Assembly: GCA_009885445.1 (NCBI GenBank)
Contig: VFKQ01000048.1
Location: 1 to 7,156 of the forward strand
Source of the DNA: Anaerolineaceae bacterium
Lineage (GTDB): Bacteria > Chloroflexota > Anaerolineae > Anaerolineales > Villigracilaceae
Reading direction: 5' to 3'
DNA length: 7,156 nt
Part shown: positions 1 to 6,510 of the stretch, in pieces
How the letters are laid out: the number at the start of each line of letters is the position of its first letter
Position numbering within the stretch: the first letter of the stretch is position 1
Translations under genes and position numbers: made by a program
The notes under the pieces: generated by a model
Seen by the model: the letters and a program-made list of their open reading frames with translations, nothing else
Databases searched by the model: none
Told to the model about the DNA's origin: nothing

Positions 1-245
1 AGACTGGCACAGCCGAGTACTGTGATAACGTGGCCCAGCAAAATAATTTATGCGATTTTGGCCGTTGGCCCACGCACTCGTGGACCCTCGCGTATGCGCC
101 GTATGATGACCCCGAAATTGTGATCATGGCATTTTGCTACAACGGCGGCGAAGGCGCTTCGGTGGCCGGGCCGATTGTGGCGATGGTCATGCAGGCCTAT
201 TTTGAACTTAAGGCCATTGACGCGGCCGCCGCTGGCGGCGGATAA
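1..245 (+). CDS. mrdA: Penicillin-binding protein 2, C-terminal end (partial)
   Basis: This is the end of a class B penicillin-binding protein, the periplasmic-side peptidoglycan transpeptidase of the elongation machine. The window opens inside its KTG box: bases 1-2 are consistent with the end of a Lys codon and are followed by Thr-Gly-Thr-Ala-Glu. About 80 residues remain. They include the usual tail of the transpeptidase fold: the W-T-L-A-Y-A-P strand, then a D-P-E-I-V-I-M-A-F strand, then the N-G-G-E-G-A-S-V-A-G-P helix. The active-site SxxK and SxN motifs lie upstream of the window. The protein ends in a low-complexity Ala/Gly run before TAA at 243-245. The assignment to PBP2 rather than FtsI rests on this tail and on the rodA gene 1.8 kb downstream. 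The gap to minC is 70 nt and carries a possible promoter. The symbol is less certain than the family. Confidence 0.85.
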   Translation, partial: TGTAEYCDNVAQQNNLCDFGRWPTHSWTLAYAPYDDPEIVIMAFCYNGGEGASVAGPIVAMVMQAYFELKAIDAAAAGGG

Positions 246-260
246 ATACATGACAAGCGG

Positions 261-266
261 TATAAT
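261..266 (+). promoter_or_regulatory. Possible -10 element ahead of minC
   Basis: A perfect TATAAT hexamer lies in the gap after the PBP2 stop, 49 nt before the minC start. I see no convincing -35 hexamer 16-18 nt upstream and no TG extension, so this is only a candidate internal promoter. minC also lacks a clear Shine-Dalgarno sequence. Confidence 0.35.
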
Positions 267-315
267 TTGCCCACTGCTTCCAAAAACCTGCGCTATCATT
301 TAATTACAAGATTAC

Positions 316-996
316 ATGGCCGACCCCAACTCTCTCATCAGCATCAAAGGTCTGCGCGATGGTTTACTCGTCACTCTGGGTAACGCGCCGTGGGAGGAGT
401 TACGCGGCGCATTGATGGAGCAGATTGCGGCGCGGCAATCTTTTTTTCAGGGCGCGCGTGTAGCGCTGGACGTGGGCGCGCAAATTTTTCACGTGAACGA
501 CCTCTCTGAATTGCGCGACACGCTTTCGGAACGCGGCATTAATTTATGGGCCGTGGTCAGCGAGTCGCCGACGACGGAGCAGACTTCGCAGTTGCTGGGT
601 TTGGCCACGCGCATCTCGAAGCCGCGTCCGCAGGAAATTACGCAGGCGGCATCTGCAGAATCGGGCCAACAAACTTCGTTGTTTATCGGGCGCACGTTAC
701 GCTCGGGCACGCGCATTGAATTTGGCGGACATGTCACCGTGCTGGGCGACATCAACCCGGGCGCGGAGGTGATTGCCGGCGGCAATGTGATTGTGTGGGG
801 ACGCATTCGCGGGGCCGTGCATGCCGGGGCGAATGGCGACCCCTCGTCGGCGGTGTGTGGTCTCGATGTGTCGGCGGCGCAGATGCGCATTGCGGGCGAA
901 GTGGTTGAAGCGCCCGATCAGGCTGAATTGCGAAATCCACAAAAAATTTCTGTTGTTGATGGCCGTGCCCGTTTTGAATCGTGGTCGGCTGAATAG
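316..996 (+). CDS. minC: Septum site-determining protein MinC
   Basis: MinC inhibits FtsZ polymerisation and is carried to the membrane by MinD, keeping Z-rings away from the wrong sites. The 226-residue length is normal. The N-terminal FtsZ-inhibitory domain covers roughly residues 5-105. The C-terminal beta-helix domain covers about 126-203 and is unmistakable: an R-S-G-T-R segment, then V-L-G-D-I-N-P-G-A-E-V, then I-A-G-G-N-V-I-V-W-G-R-I-R-G, then H-A-G-A. This is the domain that binds MinD. The linker at about 106-125 is polar. The ATG at 316 is the first in frame and gives the expected N-terminus, although no strong ribosome binding site precedes it. The TAG stop at 994-996 is 5 nt before the first minD ATG, so translation is probably coupled. 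Confidence 0.96.
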   Translation: MADPNSLISIKGLRDGLLVTLGNAPWEELRGALMEQIAARQSFFQGARVALDVGAQIFHVNDLSELRDTLSERGINLWAVVSESPTTEQTSQLLGLATRISKPRPQEITQAASAESGQQTSLFIGRTLRSGTRIEFGGHVTVLGDINPGAEVIAGGNVIVWGRIRGAVHAGANGDPSSAVCGLDVSAAQMRIAGEVVEAPDQAELRNPQKISVVDGRARFESWSAE

Positions 997-1001
997 GTGA
1001 A

Positions 1002-1796
1002 ATGATGACGGCAAAAGTTGTGACGATTACATCTGGAAAAGGCGGCGTGGGCAAGACCACGGCCGTTGCGAATCTTGCCGTGGCGCTGGCGGCGGATGGC
1101 GCGAAAGTGGTCTGCATTGACGGCGACATTGGCTTGCGCAATTTGGACGTGGTCATGGGACTCGAGAATCGCATCGTCTACGATATCGTGGACATCATCG
1201 AGGGACGTTGCCGATTGCGGCAGGCGATGATTCGCGACAAGCGCCTGCCCGAGCTGTATCTGATTCCGGCGGCGCAGACTCGCGACAAGACGGCGGTTTC
1301 GCCCTCCGACATGATTCGCGTGTGCAAGGAATTGCGCCAGGAAGTGGACTGGGTGCTGATTGACTCGCCCGCCGGCATTGAGCGTGGATTCAAAAATTCA
1401 ATTGCCGCCGCAGACAGTGTGTTGGTGATTACCAATCCTGAGGTCTCTGCGGTGCGCGACGCGGACCGTGTGATCGGCATTCTCGAAGCGGAGGGCAAGG
1501 GGTCGCCGCAATTAATTTTAAATCGCTTGAACCCGGCCATGGTTAAAAAACATGACATGCTTTCGGCGGAGGATGTGCTTGATTTGCTGGCCATAAAATT
1601 AATCGGCGTTGTGCCCGAGGATAGCGGCGTGATCGTGGGCACGAATCGCGGCAACCCCGTTGCGCTCGACCCGAAGAGTCGCGCGGGCCAGGCCTTTCGT
1701 AATATTGCGCGGCGCATGAAGGGTGAGGAAGTTCCCTTCCTTGACCTCGAAGCAGGCGACGGATTGTGGTCGAAGTTGTTCGGGAGGAAGTCATGA
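1002..1796 (+). CDS. minD: Septum site-determining ATPase MinD
   Basis: MinD is the membrane-cycling ATPase of the Min system. It recruits MinC, and MinE stimulates its ATPase and releases it. The protein has 264 residues. The deviant Walker A loop GKGGVGKTT is at residues 12-20, with signature lysine K13 and P-loop lysine K18. A D-G-D-I-G-L-R-N switch segment is at about 40-47 and Walker B with D-S-P-A-G begins at Asp121. The C-terminus ends in a short amphipathic stretch (L-W-S-K-L-F-G-R-K-S) like the MinD membrane-targeting helix. There are two adjacent ATGs, at 1002 and 1005. The AGGTGA at 995-1000 is only 1 nt from the first and 4 nt from the second, so 1005 may be the true start. The stop TGA overlaps the minE start as ATGA. 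Confidence 0.97.
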   Translation: MMTAKVVTITSGKGGVGKTTAVANLAVALAADGAKVVCIDGDIGLRNLDVVMGLENRIVYDIVDIIEGRCRLRQAMIRDKRLPELYLIPAAQTRDKTAVSPSDMIRVCKELRQEVDWVLIDSPAGIERGFKNSIAAADSVLVITNPEVSAVRDADRVIGILEAEGKGSPQLILNRLNPAMVKKHDMLSAEDVLDLLAIKLIGVVPEDSGVIVGTNRGNPVALDPKSRAGQAFRNIARRMKGEEVPFLDLEAGDGLWSKLFGRKS

Positions 1797-2056
1797 TGAA
1801 TTTCTTCTCGCGCAAGCGGCGTAGCGCCGAAAATGCCAAGGAGCGCTTGCAACTTGTGCTGATTCATGACCGCACCAATCTGACGCCCGCTGAACTTGAA
1901 GCGCTCAAAGATGATTTGATCGCGACGATTTCGCGGCATGTGTCCATTGACCCGGAGGCCGTGCAAATTGGCGTGGAGGCTGATGGCCGCACGCAAAGAC
2001 TGATCGCAGATATTCCGCTGAAGAACATTACGCGCCGCGCGCGCATGCGCACTTAG
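1793..2056 (+). CDS. minE: Cell division topological specificity factor MinE
   Basis: MinE stimulates MinD ATP hydrolysis and drives the Min pattern on the membrane. From this start it has 87 residues, the usual size. The N-terminal M-M-N-F-F-S-R-K-R-R segment matches the hydrophobic and basic membrane-binding start. It is followed by the helix E-R-L-Q-L-V-L-I-H-D-R, the classical anti-MinCD region, at about residues 18-28. The dimerisation (topological specificity) domain follows to about residue 80. An upstream ATG at 1766 in the same frame would add nine residues encoded inside minD. I reject it because GGGAGGAAG at 1782-1790 sits 5-8 nt before the ATG pair at 1793 and 1796 and no such signal precedes 1766. 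ATG 1793 overlaps the minD stop by 4 nt (ATGA), which implies coupled translation. Confidence 0.94.
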   Translation: MMNFFSRKRRSAENAKERLQLVLIHDRTNLTPAELEALKDDLIATISRHVSIDPEAVQIGVEADGRTQRLIADIPLKNITRRARMRT

Positions 2057-2080
2057 CCTGTCTAAGAGTTAGTTAATCCG

Positions 2081-3181
2081 ATGTTTCGTGGAATTTCATG
2101 GCGCCATTTTGACTTTTGGTTGTTGGGCGTGATCGTTTTCGCTATTGCCTTCGGCATTGCAATGATCAGCTCGGCAGTGGCGGGCAACGCAGACATCCTC
2201 ACTTCGCCTTCGCGTCAATTTTATTTTGCCTTGTTTGGCTTGCTAATCGTTTTCCTTGTCGCCAGCGTGGACTATCATTATTGGACGGCGCTCTTTCGTC
2301 CCATGTACGCGGTGATGATGATTCTGCTCATATTCCTGTTCTTCAGCGCGCAAGGCATCTTTGGCGCGGCGCGCTGGTTTCAGTTGGGGACGCTCTTCAT
2401 TCAACCGACCGAGTTGGCCAAGATCGTGGCTATTTTAATTTTGGCGCGTTACTTCGAGCAGACCAAAGATCAGCCGCGCAACCTGCAATGGATTCTGGGC
2501 GGGCTGGCCTGGCTATGGGGATTAACTATCTGGATTTTGCTCCAACCGAATCTCTCGAACGTGGTTGTGTTGATGGTTATTTGGGGCTCGATGATTTGGA
2601 TCAATGGAATCCAACTCAAGCAATTGGGCTGGTTTGCGCTGACCGGCGTCATCGTTGTAATTGTCGCCTTCCCATTCCTTGAGCAATATCAGCAGGACCG
2701 CGTGCTGACATTTTTATTCCCCGACCCCAACGCGAGTTTTGGCGCAACCTATAACGTGCAACAGGCGCTGATTGCCATCGGTTCAGGCGGACTTTTTGGC
2801 CAGGGATTTGGTCACGGCACACAGACGCAATTGCGCTTCTTGAAAGTGCGCCACACCGACTTTATCTTCTCGGCCATCTCTGAGGAGTTCGGCCTGATTG
2901 GCGGACTACTCGTCATCGGCATTTTGCTCTTCATTGTGTGGAGATGTTTGCGCGCCGCGCGCCTGGCCAAAGATGTTACCGGCGCGATGATCGCCTATGG
3001 CGTGGCAATTTTGATTTTTTTTCAGGGCGCGATTAATATTGCCGTCAACCTGCGCATCATCCCGGTCTCGGGCCTGCCTCTGCCCTTTATCAGTTACGGC
3101 GGCTCGGGCCTCGTCTCGCTGATGCTGGGTATTGGACTGGTGCAAAGCGTCATCCTGCGCCATCGGCAAATGGAGTTCTAA
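2081..3181 (+). CDS. rodA: Rod shape-determining glycosyltransferase RodA (SEDS family)
   Basis: RodA is the integral-membrane SEDS enzyme that polymerises lipid II into glycan strands during side-wall growth and works with PBP2. The 366-residue protein is almost wholly hydrophobic, with about ten predicted membrane helices. Family motifs are in order: Q-P-T-E-L-A-K at about 111-117, a Q-P-N-L motif starting at Gln155, the large extracellular loop, H-T-D-F-I-F with the catalytic-type Asp260, and the C-terminal L-P-F-I-S-Y-G-G-S-G. The usual P-D-L-G motif reads P-N-L-S here (Asn157). FtsW is the main alternative; H-T-D-F-I-F and linkage to a PBP2-like gene favour RodA. The start is 24 nt after minE; an AAGAG at 2064-2068 is a weak ribosome binding site. 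Confidence 0.93.
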   Translation: MFRGISWRHFDFWLLGVIVFAIAFGIAMISSAVAGNADILTSPSRQFYFALFGLLIVFLVASVDYHYWTALFRPMYAVMMILLIFLFFSAQGIFGAARWFQLGTLFIQPTELAKIVAILILARYFEQTKDQPRNLQWILGGLAWLWGLTIWILLQPNLSNVVVLMVIWGSMIWINGIQLKQLGWFALTGVIVVIVAFPFLEQYQQDRVLTFLFPDPNASFGATYNVQQALIAIGSGGLFGQGFGHGTQTQLRFLKVRHTDFIFSAISEEFGLIGGLLVIGILLFIVWRCLRAARLAKDVTGAMIAYGVAILIFFQGAINIAVNLRIIPVSGLPLPFISYGGSGLVSLMLGIGLVQSVILRHRQMEF

Positions 3182-3215
3182 ACAGATAGGAATTACACAA
3201 AACCCTAAAACACTA

Positions 3216-3249
3216 CGCTAATCTTCGCGAAGATTGGCGCAGATTAGCG
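3216..3249. repeat. Palindromic intergenic element after rodA
   Basis: A perfect 16-bp palindrome at 3220-3235 (AATCTTCGCGAAGATT) overlaps a second inverted pair: CGCTAATC at 3216-3223 and GATTAGCG at 3242-3249. The two pairings compete for the left arm, so the RNA could fold in two ways. No run of T follows, so it is not a standard intrinsic terminator. The style resembles short interspersed palindromes that occur in many copies between genes in some genomes; copy number cannot be judged from one window. Confidence 0.7.
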
Positions 3250-3307
3250 GATAAAAGAATTTGTTCGGCGTAAGTCATAACAGAATTATTTTTTCAACGG
3301 AGATTCA

Positions 3308-4549
3308 ATGGACAAAACAACATTCGACAGTATGCTTGAAAAATACGCCGACGTAACAGTCAAAGTGGGGCTGAACTTGCGCGCGGGTCAGCGCCTGCTC
3401 GTCCACGCGGACTTGGCCAGCGCGCCTTTTGTGCGCAAAGTAGCTGAGGCCGCCTACAAAAGTGGCGCACGTCTCGTGGATGTGGACTGGGGCGACGAAG
3501 CCGTTTCGCGCATTCGTATGGAGCGTTCAGACGCGAACAATCTGGCCGAGATTCCGGATTATATTTTGTCGCGTTTCGAAGACTACTTTTCGCACGGTGA
3601 CGCCCAGCTGGCTATCTTCTCCTCTAATCCCGATTTGATGGACGGCATAGACCCCGAACGTATATCGATTTCACGCAAGGCCGGTATGGAGAAATTGGGC
3701 AAACCACTTTCAAAATATGAGAACGCGCGCAATTGGTGCATCGTCGCCACAGCCGCGCCCGACTGGGCAAAGAAAGTTTTTCCGAATGGTTCTGTGGAAG
3801 TGGCGCAGGAAAAACTCTGGGAGGCCATCTTCAAAGCCTGCCGCATTGACACTGCCGACCCGGTTGCAGAGTGGAAACAACATACCGCGCGATTAGAAAA
3901 ATATAAAGATTATCTCGACACAAAACATTACGCGGCCCTGCATTATCTCGCCCCGGGCACAGACCTGACCATCGGCCTGCCCGACGCGCATCAATGGGGC
4001 GGCGCGCAAGAGACTTTCAACAATGGCATCACCAACACCGTCAACGTGCCCACTGAAGAAGTTTTCACCGCCGCGCACATGCACAAAGTGGATGGCGTGG
4101 TCAAAGCCACCTACCCGTTGAATCTCGGCGGCGTGCTGATTGATGATTTTAGCGTCACCTTTAAAGACGGGCGCGCGGTAAACGTCAGCGCGAAAAAGGG
4201 CGAAGCCGACTTGAGAAAATTAATCGAATCAGATGAGAACGCCGCGCGCCTCGGCGAAGTGGCCCTCGTGCCCAACAGTTCGCCCATCAGCCAGAGCGGC
4301 ATTCTTTTTTACAACACACTCTTCGACGAAAACGCCTCCTGTCACATTGCGCTAGGTCGCGCCATTCGCACGTCCATAAAAGGCGGCGCAGAAATGACCG
4401 ACGAAGAATTCATGGCCCACGATGCAAACTTCAGTTTGATTCACACCGACTTTATGATTGGCTCGGGCGAAATAAATATTGACGGCCTCACCGCCGACGG
4501 CGCGCGCGAACCCGTCATGCGCAACGGCGAATGGACATTTACACCTTGA
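3308..4549 (+). CDS. M29-family metallo-aminopeptidase (AmpS/AmpT type)
   Basis: This cytosolic-type aminopeptidase removes N-terminal residues from peptides using a two-metal centre. It has 413 residues, normal for family M29, and no signal peptide. Landmarks in order are the N-terminal G-L-N-L-R-A-G-Q-R-L-L-V segment (about 17-28), P-T-E-E-V-F with ligand-type Glu251, L-G-E-V-A-L-V-P with Glu317, N-A-S-C-H-I-A-L-G with His346, and the final H-T-D-F-M-I-G-S with His379 and Asp381. The ligand roles are family knowledge recalled from characterised members. The family usually continues H-x-A-x-G-x-A-Y after the His; here the last position is Ile353. The start is supported by CGGAGA at 3298-3303, 4 nt before the ATG. 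A TTGTTC/AATTAT pair at 3261-3289 is a weak possible promoter. The stop overlaps gltX by 19 nt. Confidence 0.94.
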   Translation: MDKTTFDSMLEKYADVTVKVGLNLRAGQRLLVHADLASAPFVRKVAEAAYKSGARLVDVDWGDEAVSRIRMERSDANNLAEIPDYILSRFEDYFSHGDAQLAIFSSNPDLMDGIDPERISISRKAGMEKLGKPLSKYENARNWCIVATAAPDWAKKVFPNGSVEVAQEKLWEAIFKACRIDTADPVAEWKQHTARLEKYKDYLDTKHYAALHYLAPGTDLTIGLPDAHQWGGAQETFNNGITNTVNVPTEEVFTAAHMHKVDGVVKATYPLNLGGVLIDDFSVTFKDGRAVNVSAKKGEADLRKLIESDENAARLGEVALVPNSSPISQSGILFYNTLFDENASCHIALGRAIRTSIKGGAEMTDEEFMAHDANFSLIHTDFMIGSGEINIDGLTADGAREPVMRNGEWTFTP

Positions 4550-6030
4550 CCCTCACACCCGCCCGCACCCGCTTTGCTCCCTCGCCCACCGGTCACCTGC
4601 ACCTCGGCGGCGCGCGCACGGCCCTCTATGCTTATCTGCTCGCCAAACAAACCGGCGGAAAATTTATTCTGCGCATCGAAGACACCGACGTCAAGCGCAC
4701 CGTCCCCGGCGCCGAGCAGGAGATTATGGATGGCCTGCGCTGGCTGGGATTGGAATACGACGAAGGCCCCGACGTTGGCGGCCCCTGCGGACCTTATCGC
4801 CAAACCGAGCGCCGCGACCTCTACAACGTCCACGCTTCGCGCCTCGTCCAAAGCGGGCACGCCTACCCGTGCTTTTGCACCCCCGAGCGTTTAACTCAAA
4901 TGCGCGAAGCTCAGCAAGCGCGCAAAGAAGCTCCGCGCTACGACGGCCTGTGCCGCAAGCTGACTCCCGAAGATGCCGCCAAACGTATCGCCGCCGGTGA
5001 GCGGCATGTGATTCGTTTTAAGATGCCGCACGAAGGCGCCACAGTTGCGCGCGACCACATTCGCGGCGACATCTCGGTTGAGAACAAAAACTTTGACGAT
5101 GCCGTCGTGCTCAAATCTGACGGCTTGCCCACTTACCATCTCGCCGCGATGGTGGATGATCACGAGATGCAAATCACGCACGTCCTGCGCAGTTCTGAAT
5201 GGCTGGGAACTTTTCCACTGCACGTTAACATTGTCCGCGCCTTTGGCTGGGACGAGCCGATTTGGGCGCATCTCTCGGTGTTTCTCAAGCCCAGCGGCAA
5301 AGGCAAAATGAGCAAACGCGAAGCCGCTGAGGCCATCAAAGACGGGCATTCCATTTTTGTAAAAGACTTGCTCGAACTCGGCTTCACGCCCGAGGGAGTC
5401 AACAACTGGTGCGGACTCATGGGCTGGGGCGTCCCCGAAGATGACGTGATGAACATGGATCAAATGATTCAGCGCTTCAGCATAGACAGTCTCACGCCCT
5501 CGCCCGCGGCGATTAACTTTGCCAAACTTGACCACTTCAACGGGACGCACATCCGCCTCCTACCTACGGCGGACCTGGTTGCGCGCATCAAACCGTTCTT
5601 CACCCGCGCGGGACTCTCGGCCAGCGACGAGATGCTCACCCAAATTGTCCCGTTGCTGCGCGAGCGCATGGTCACCCTGGATGACGCGCTGGAACTGGCG
5701 GGATTTTTCTTCCGCGAGTCTGTCTCGCCCAACGCGCAGGATTTGATCGCCAAGGGACTCGACGCGCCCAGATCGGCAGAGATCGCTCGAAGGGTGTATC
5801 AAATATTGGTCGGGCAACCCGCCCTTAGTCAGGCCAGTGCCGAACCGGCGTTGAGGGCATACGTCGAAGAAAGCGGACTCAACGTCAATCAAGTTTTTGG
5901 AATCCTGCGCGTCGCGGTGACGGGACAAAAAATCAGCCCGCCGCTTTTTGAGAGCATGGAAATTATCGGCCGCGAAAAAATTCTGGCACGATTGGACGCG
6001 GCGGTAAATGCGCTTTCGAAAATCGTTTAG
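4531..6030 (+). CDS. gltX: Glutamyl-tRNA synthetase
   Basis: This class I synthetase charges tRNA-Glu with glutamate. It has 499 residues, at the long end of the usual range. The catalytic N-terminus shows F-A-P-S-P-T-G-H-L-H-L-G-G (residues 15-27), which holds the HIGH motif, then I-E-D-T-D. The KMSKS counterpart is K-M-S-K-R at 259-263. A C-x-C (Cys114, Cys116) followed after 24 residues by Cys141 matches the zinc-site spacing of E. coli GluRS, but the fourth position is Lys143 instead of His. The alpha-helical anticodon-binding half fills about 320-499. The ATG at 4531 lies inside the end of the peptidase gene with no clear ribosome binding site; TTG at 4546, overlapping the peptidase stop as TTGA, is an alternative. 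The enzyme could be non-discriminating and also charge tRNA-Gln, but this cannot be read from sequence alone. Confidence 0.97.
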   Translation: MDIYTLTLTPARTRFAPSPTGHLHLGGARTALYAYLLAKQTGGKFILRIEDTDVKRTVPGAEQEIMDGLRWLGLEYDEGPDVGGPCGPYRQTERRDLYNVHASRLVQSGHAYPCFCTPERLTQMREAQQARKEAPRYDGLCRKLTPEDAAKRIAAGERHVIRFKMPHEGATVARDHIRGDISVENKNFDDAVVLKSDGLPTYHLAAMVDDHEMQITHVLRSSEWLGTFPLHVNIVRAFGWDEPIWAHLSVFLKPSGKGKMSKREAAEAIKDGHSIFVKDLLELGFTPEGVNNWCGLMGWGVPEDDVMNMDQMIQRFSIDSLTPSPAAINFAKLDHFNGTHIRLLPTADLVARIKPFFTRAGLSASDEMLTQIVPLLRERMVTLDDALELAGFFFRESVSPNAQDLIAKGLDAPRSAEIARRVYQILVGQPALSQASAEPALRAYVEESGLNVNQVFGILRVAVTGQKISPPLFESMEIIGREKILARLDAAVNALSKIV

Positions 6031-6045
6031 CAGTGTGAATAATCT

Positions 6046-6107
6046 GTAGAGGCGACCCGCCCAGCGAGAGCCAGGCATCTTGGTTTACATTGACGGGTCG
6101 CCCCAAC
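6046..6107. repeat. Long inverted repeat after gltX
   Basis: GGCGACCCG at 6051-6059 pairs perfectly with CGGGTCGCC at 6094-6102. The pairing extends outward to 6046 and 6107 with 12 of 14 positions matched, around a 34-nt loop. It begins 16 nt after the gltX stop and ends 6 nt before the Shine-Dalgarno of the next gene. GC-rich GGCGACCCG/CGGGTCGCC hairpins of this type are a familiar dispersed intergenic repeat in some bacteria, as I recall; that this is such a copy is inference. There is no T tract, so it is not a standard terminator, though it could protect or attenuate transcripts. Confidence 0.7.
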
Positions 6108-6124
6108 TTGATGAAGGAGTCACC

Positions 6125-6460
6125 ATGAGTGAATCAAAAGAAACAAAAGGCTTTTTTCTCGGCACGTATTTCGAGCGCGATTCGGTTTTGCGCCTGGCGC
6201 GCATGGCTGATATTTTTGGCTGGGTATCGTTGTTCATTTATGGCGGACAGGTTCTGCTGTCGTTAACGGTGATGGCCCTGCAACTTGCGCGCGGATTAAT
6301 TCACCTCGCGGGGATGACGGATTTTGCGCAGCAAATTCTGTGGATCGTGCAACCCATTACGCCCGGGCTGTGGTATTTTGTGGGCTTTCAGGGTGTGGGA
6401 CGGCTGTTGTTAATTCTGATGGATATCGAAGACAGCCTGCGCCGCGCGGCGCGTAAATGA
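6125..6460 (+). CDS. Small two-helix membrane protein, unknown function
   Basis: I do not recognise this 111-residue protein. It has a short polar N-terminus (about 1-25), a first hydrophobic segment at about 28-58 (F-G-W-V-S-L-F-I-Y-G-G-Q-V-L-L), a short loop at about 59-68, and a second hydrophobic segment at about 70-98 (I-L-W-I-V-Q-P-I-T-P-G-L-W-Y-F-V-G-F). The charged C-terminus is D-I-E-D-S-L-R-R-A-A-R-K. The ends are rich in charge and both are probably cytoplasmic. No signal peptide, cysteine pair or catalytic motif is visible. A strong GAAGGAG at 6113-6119 lies 5 nt before this ATG, which decides the start over the in-frame ATG at 6080 inside the upstream hairpin. It sits 94 nt after gltX on the same strand and immediately before the tRNA-Gln promoter. 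Confidence 0.8.
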   Translation: MSESKETKGFFLGTYFERDSVLRLARMADIFGWVSLFIYGGQVLLSLTVMALQLARGLIHLAGMTDFAQQILWIVQPITPGLWYFVGFQGVGRLLLILMDIEDSLRRAARK

Positions 6461-6464
6461 CTCC

Positions 6465-6493
6465 TTGCCCGAATGAAATCGCCGTGCTAAAAT
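6465..6493 (+). promoter_or_regulatory. Promoter of tRNA-Gln
   Basis: A TTGCCC -35 box (6465-6470) is followed by a 17-nt spacer and a TAAAAT -10 box (6488-6493) preceded by TG one base upstream, an extended -10. Transcription would start near 6500, about 10 nt before the tRNA. The -35 box begins only 4 nt after the stop of the membrane protein gene. Confidence 0.6.
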
Positions 6494-6510
6494 ACTCGTC
6501 GCTGGATCAT

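Noticed and set aside
1766..1792. Longer MinE starting at an upstream in-frame ATG
   Set aside because: It adds nine residues from within minD, has no ribosome binding site, and the ATG pair at 1793/1796 has a strong one and gives a family-typical N-terminus.
1178..1996. Long minus-strand open frame of 272 codons across minD and minE
   Set aside because: It is the shadow of well-supported genes, its product is serine/arginine-rich with no recognisable domain, and it crosses a gene boundary.
2032..2050. GCGC-rich palindromic run at the end of minE
   Set aside because: It is explained by Arg codons in the basic C-terminus and has no T tract, so it is not a terminator.
4891..5550. Minus-strand open frame of 219 codons opposite gltX
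   Set aside because: It mirrors conserved GluRS coding sequence; GC-biased codons commonly open the opposite frame.
6080..6124. Longer form of the small membrane protein from ATG 6080
   Set aside because: That ATG lies in the loop of the inverted repeat with no ribosome binding site; GAAGGAG clearly serves ATG 6125.
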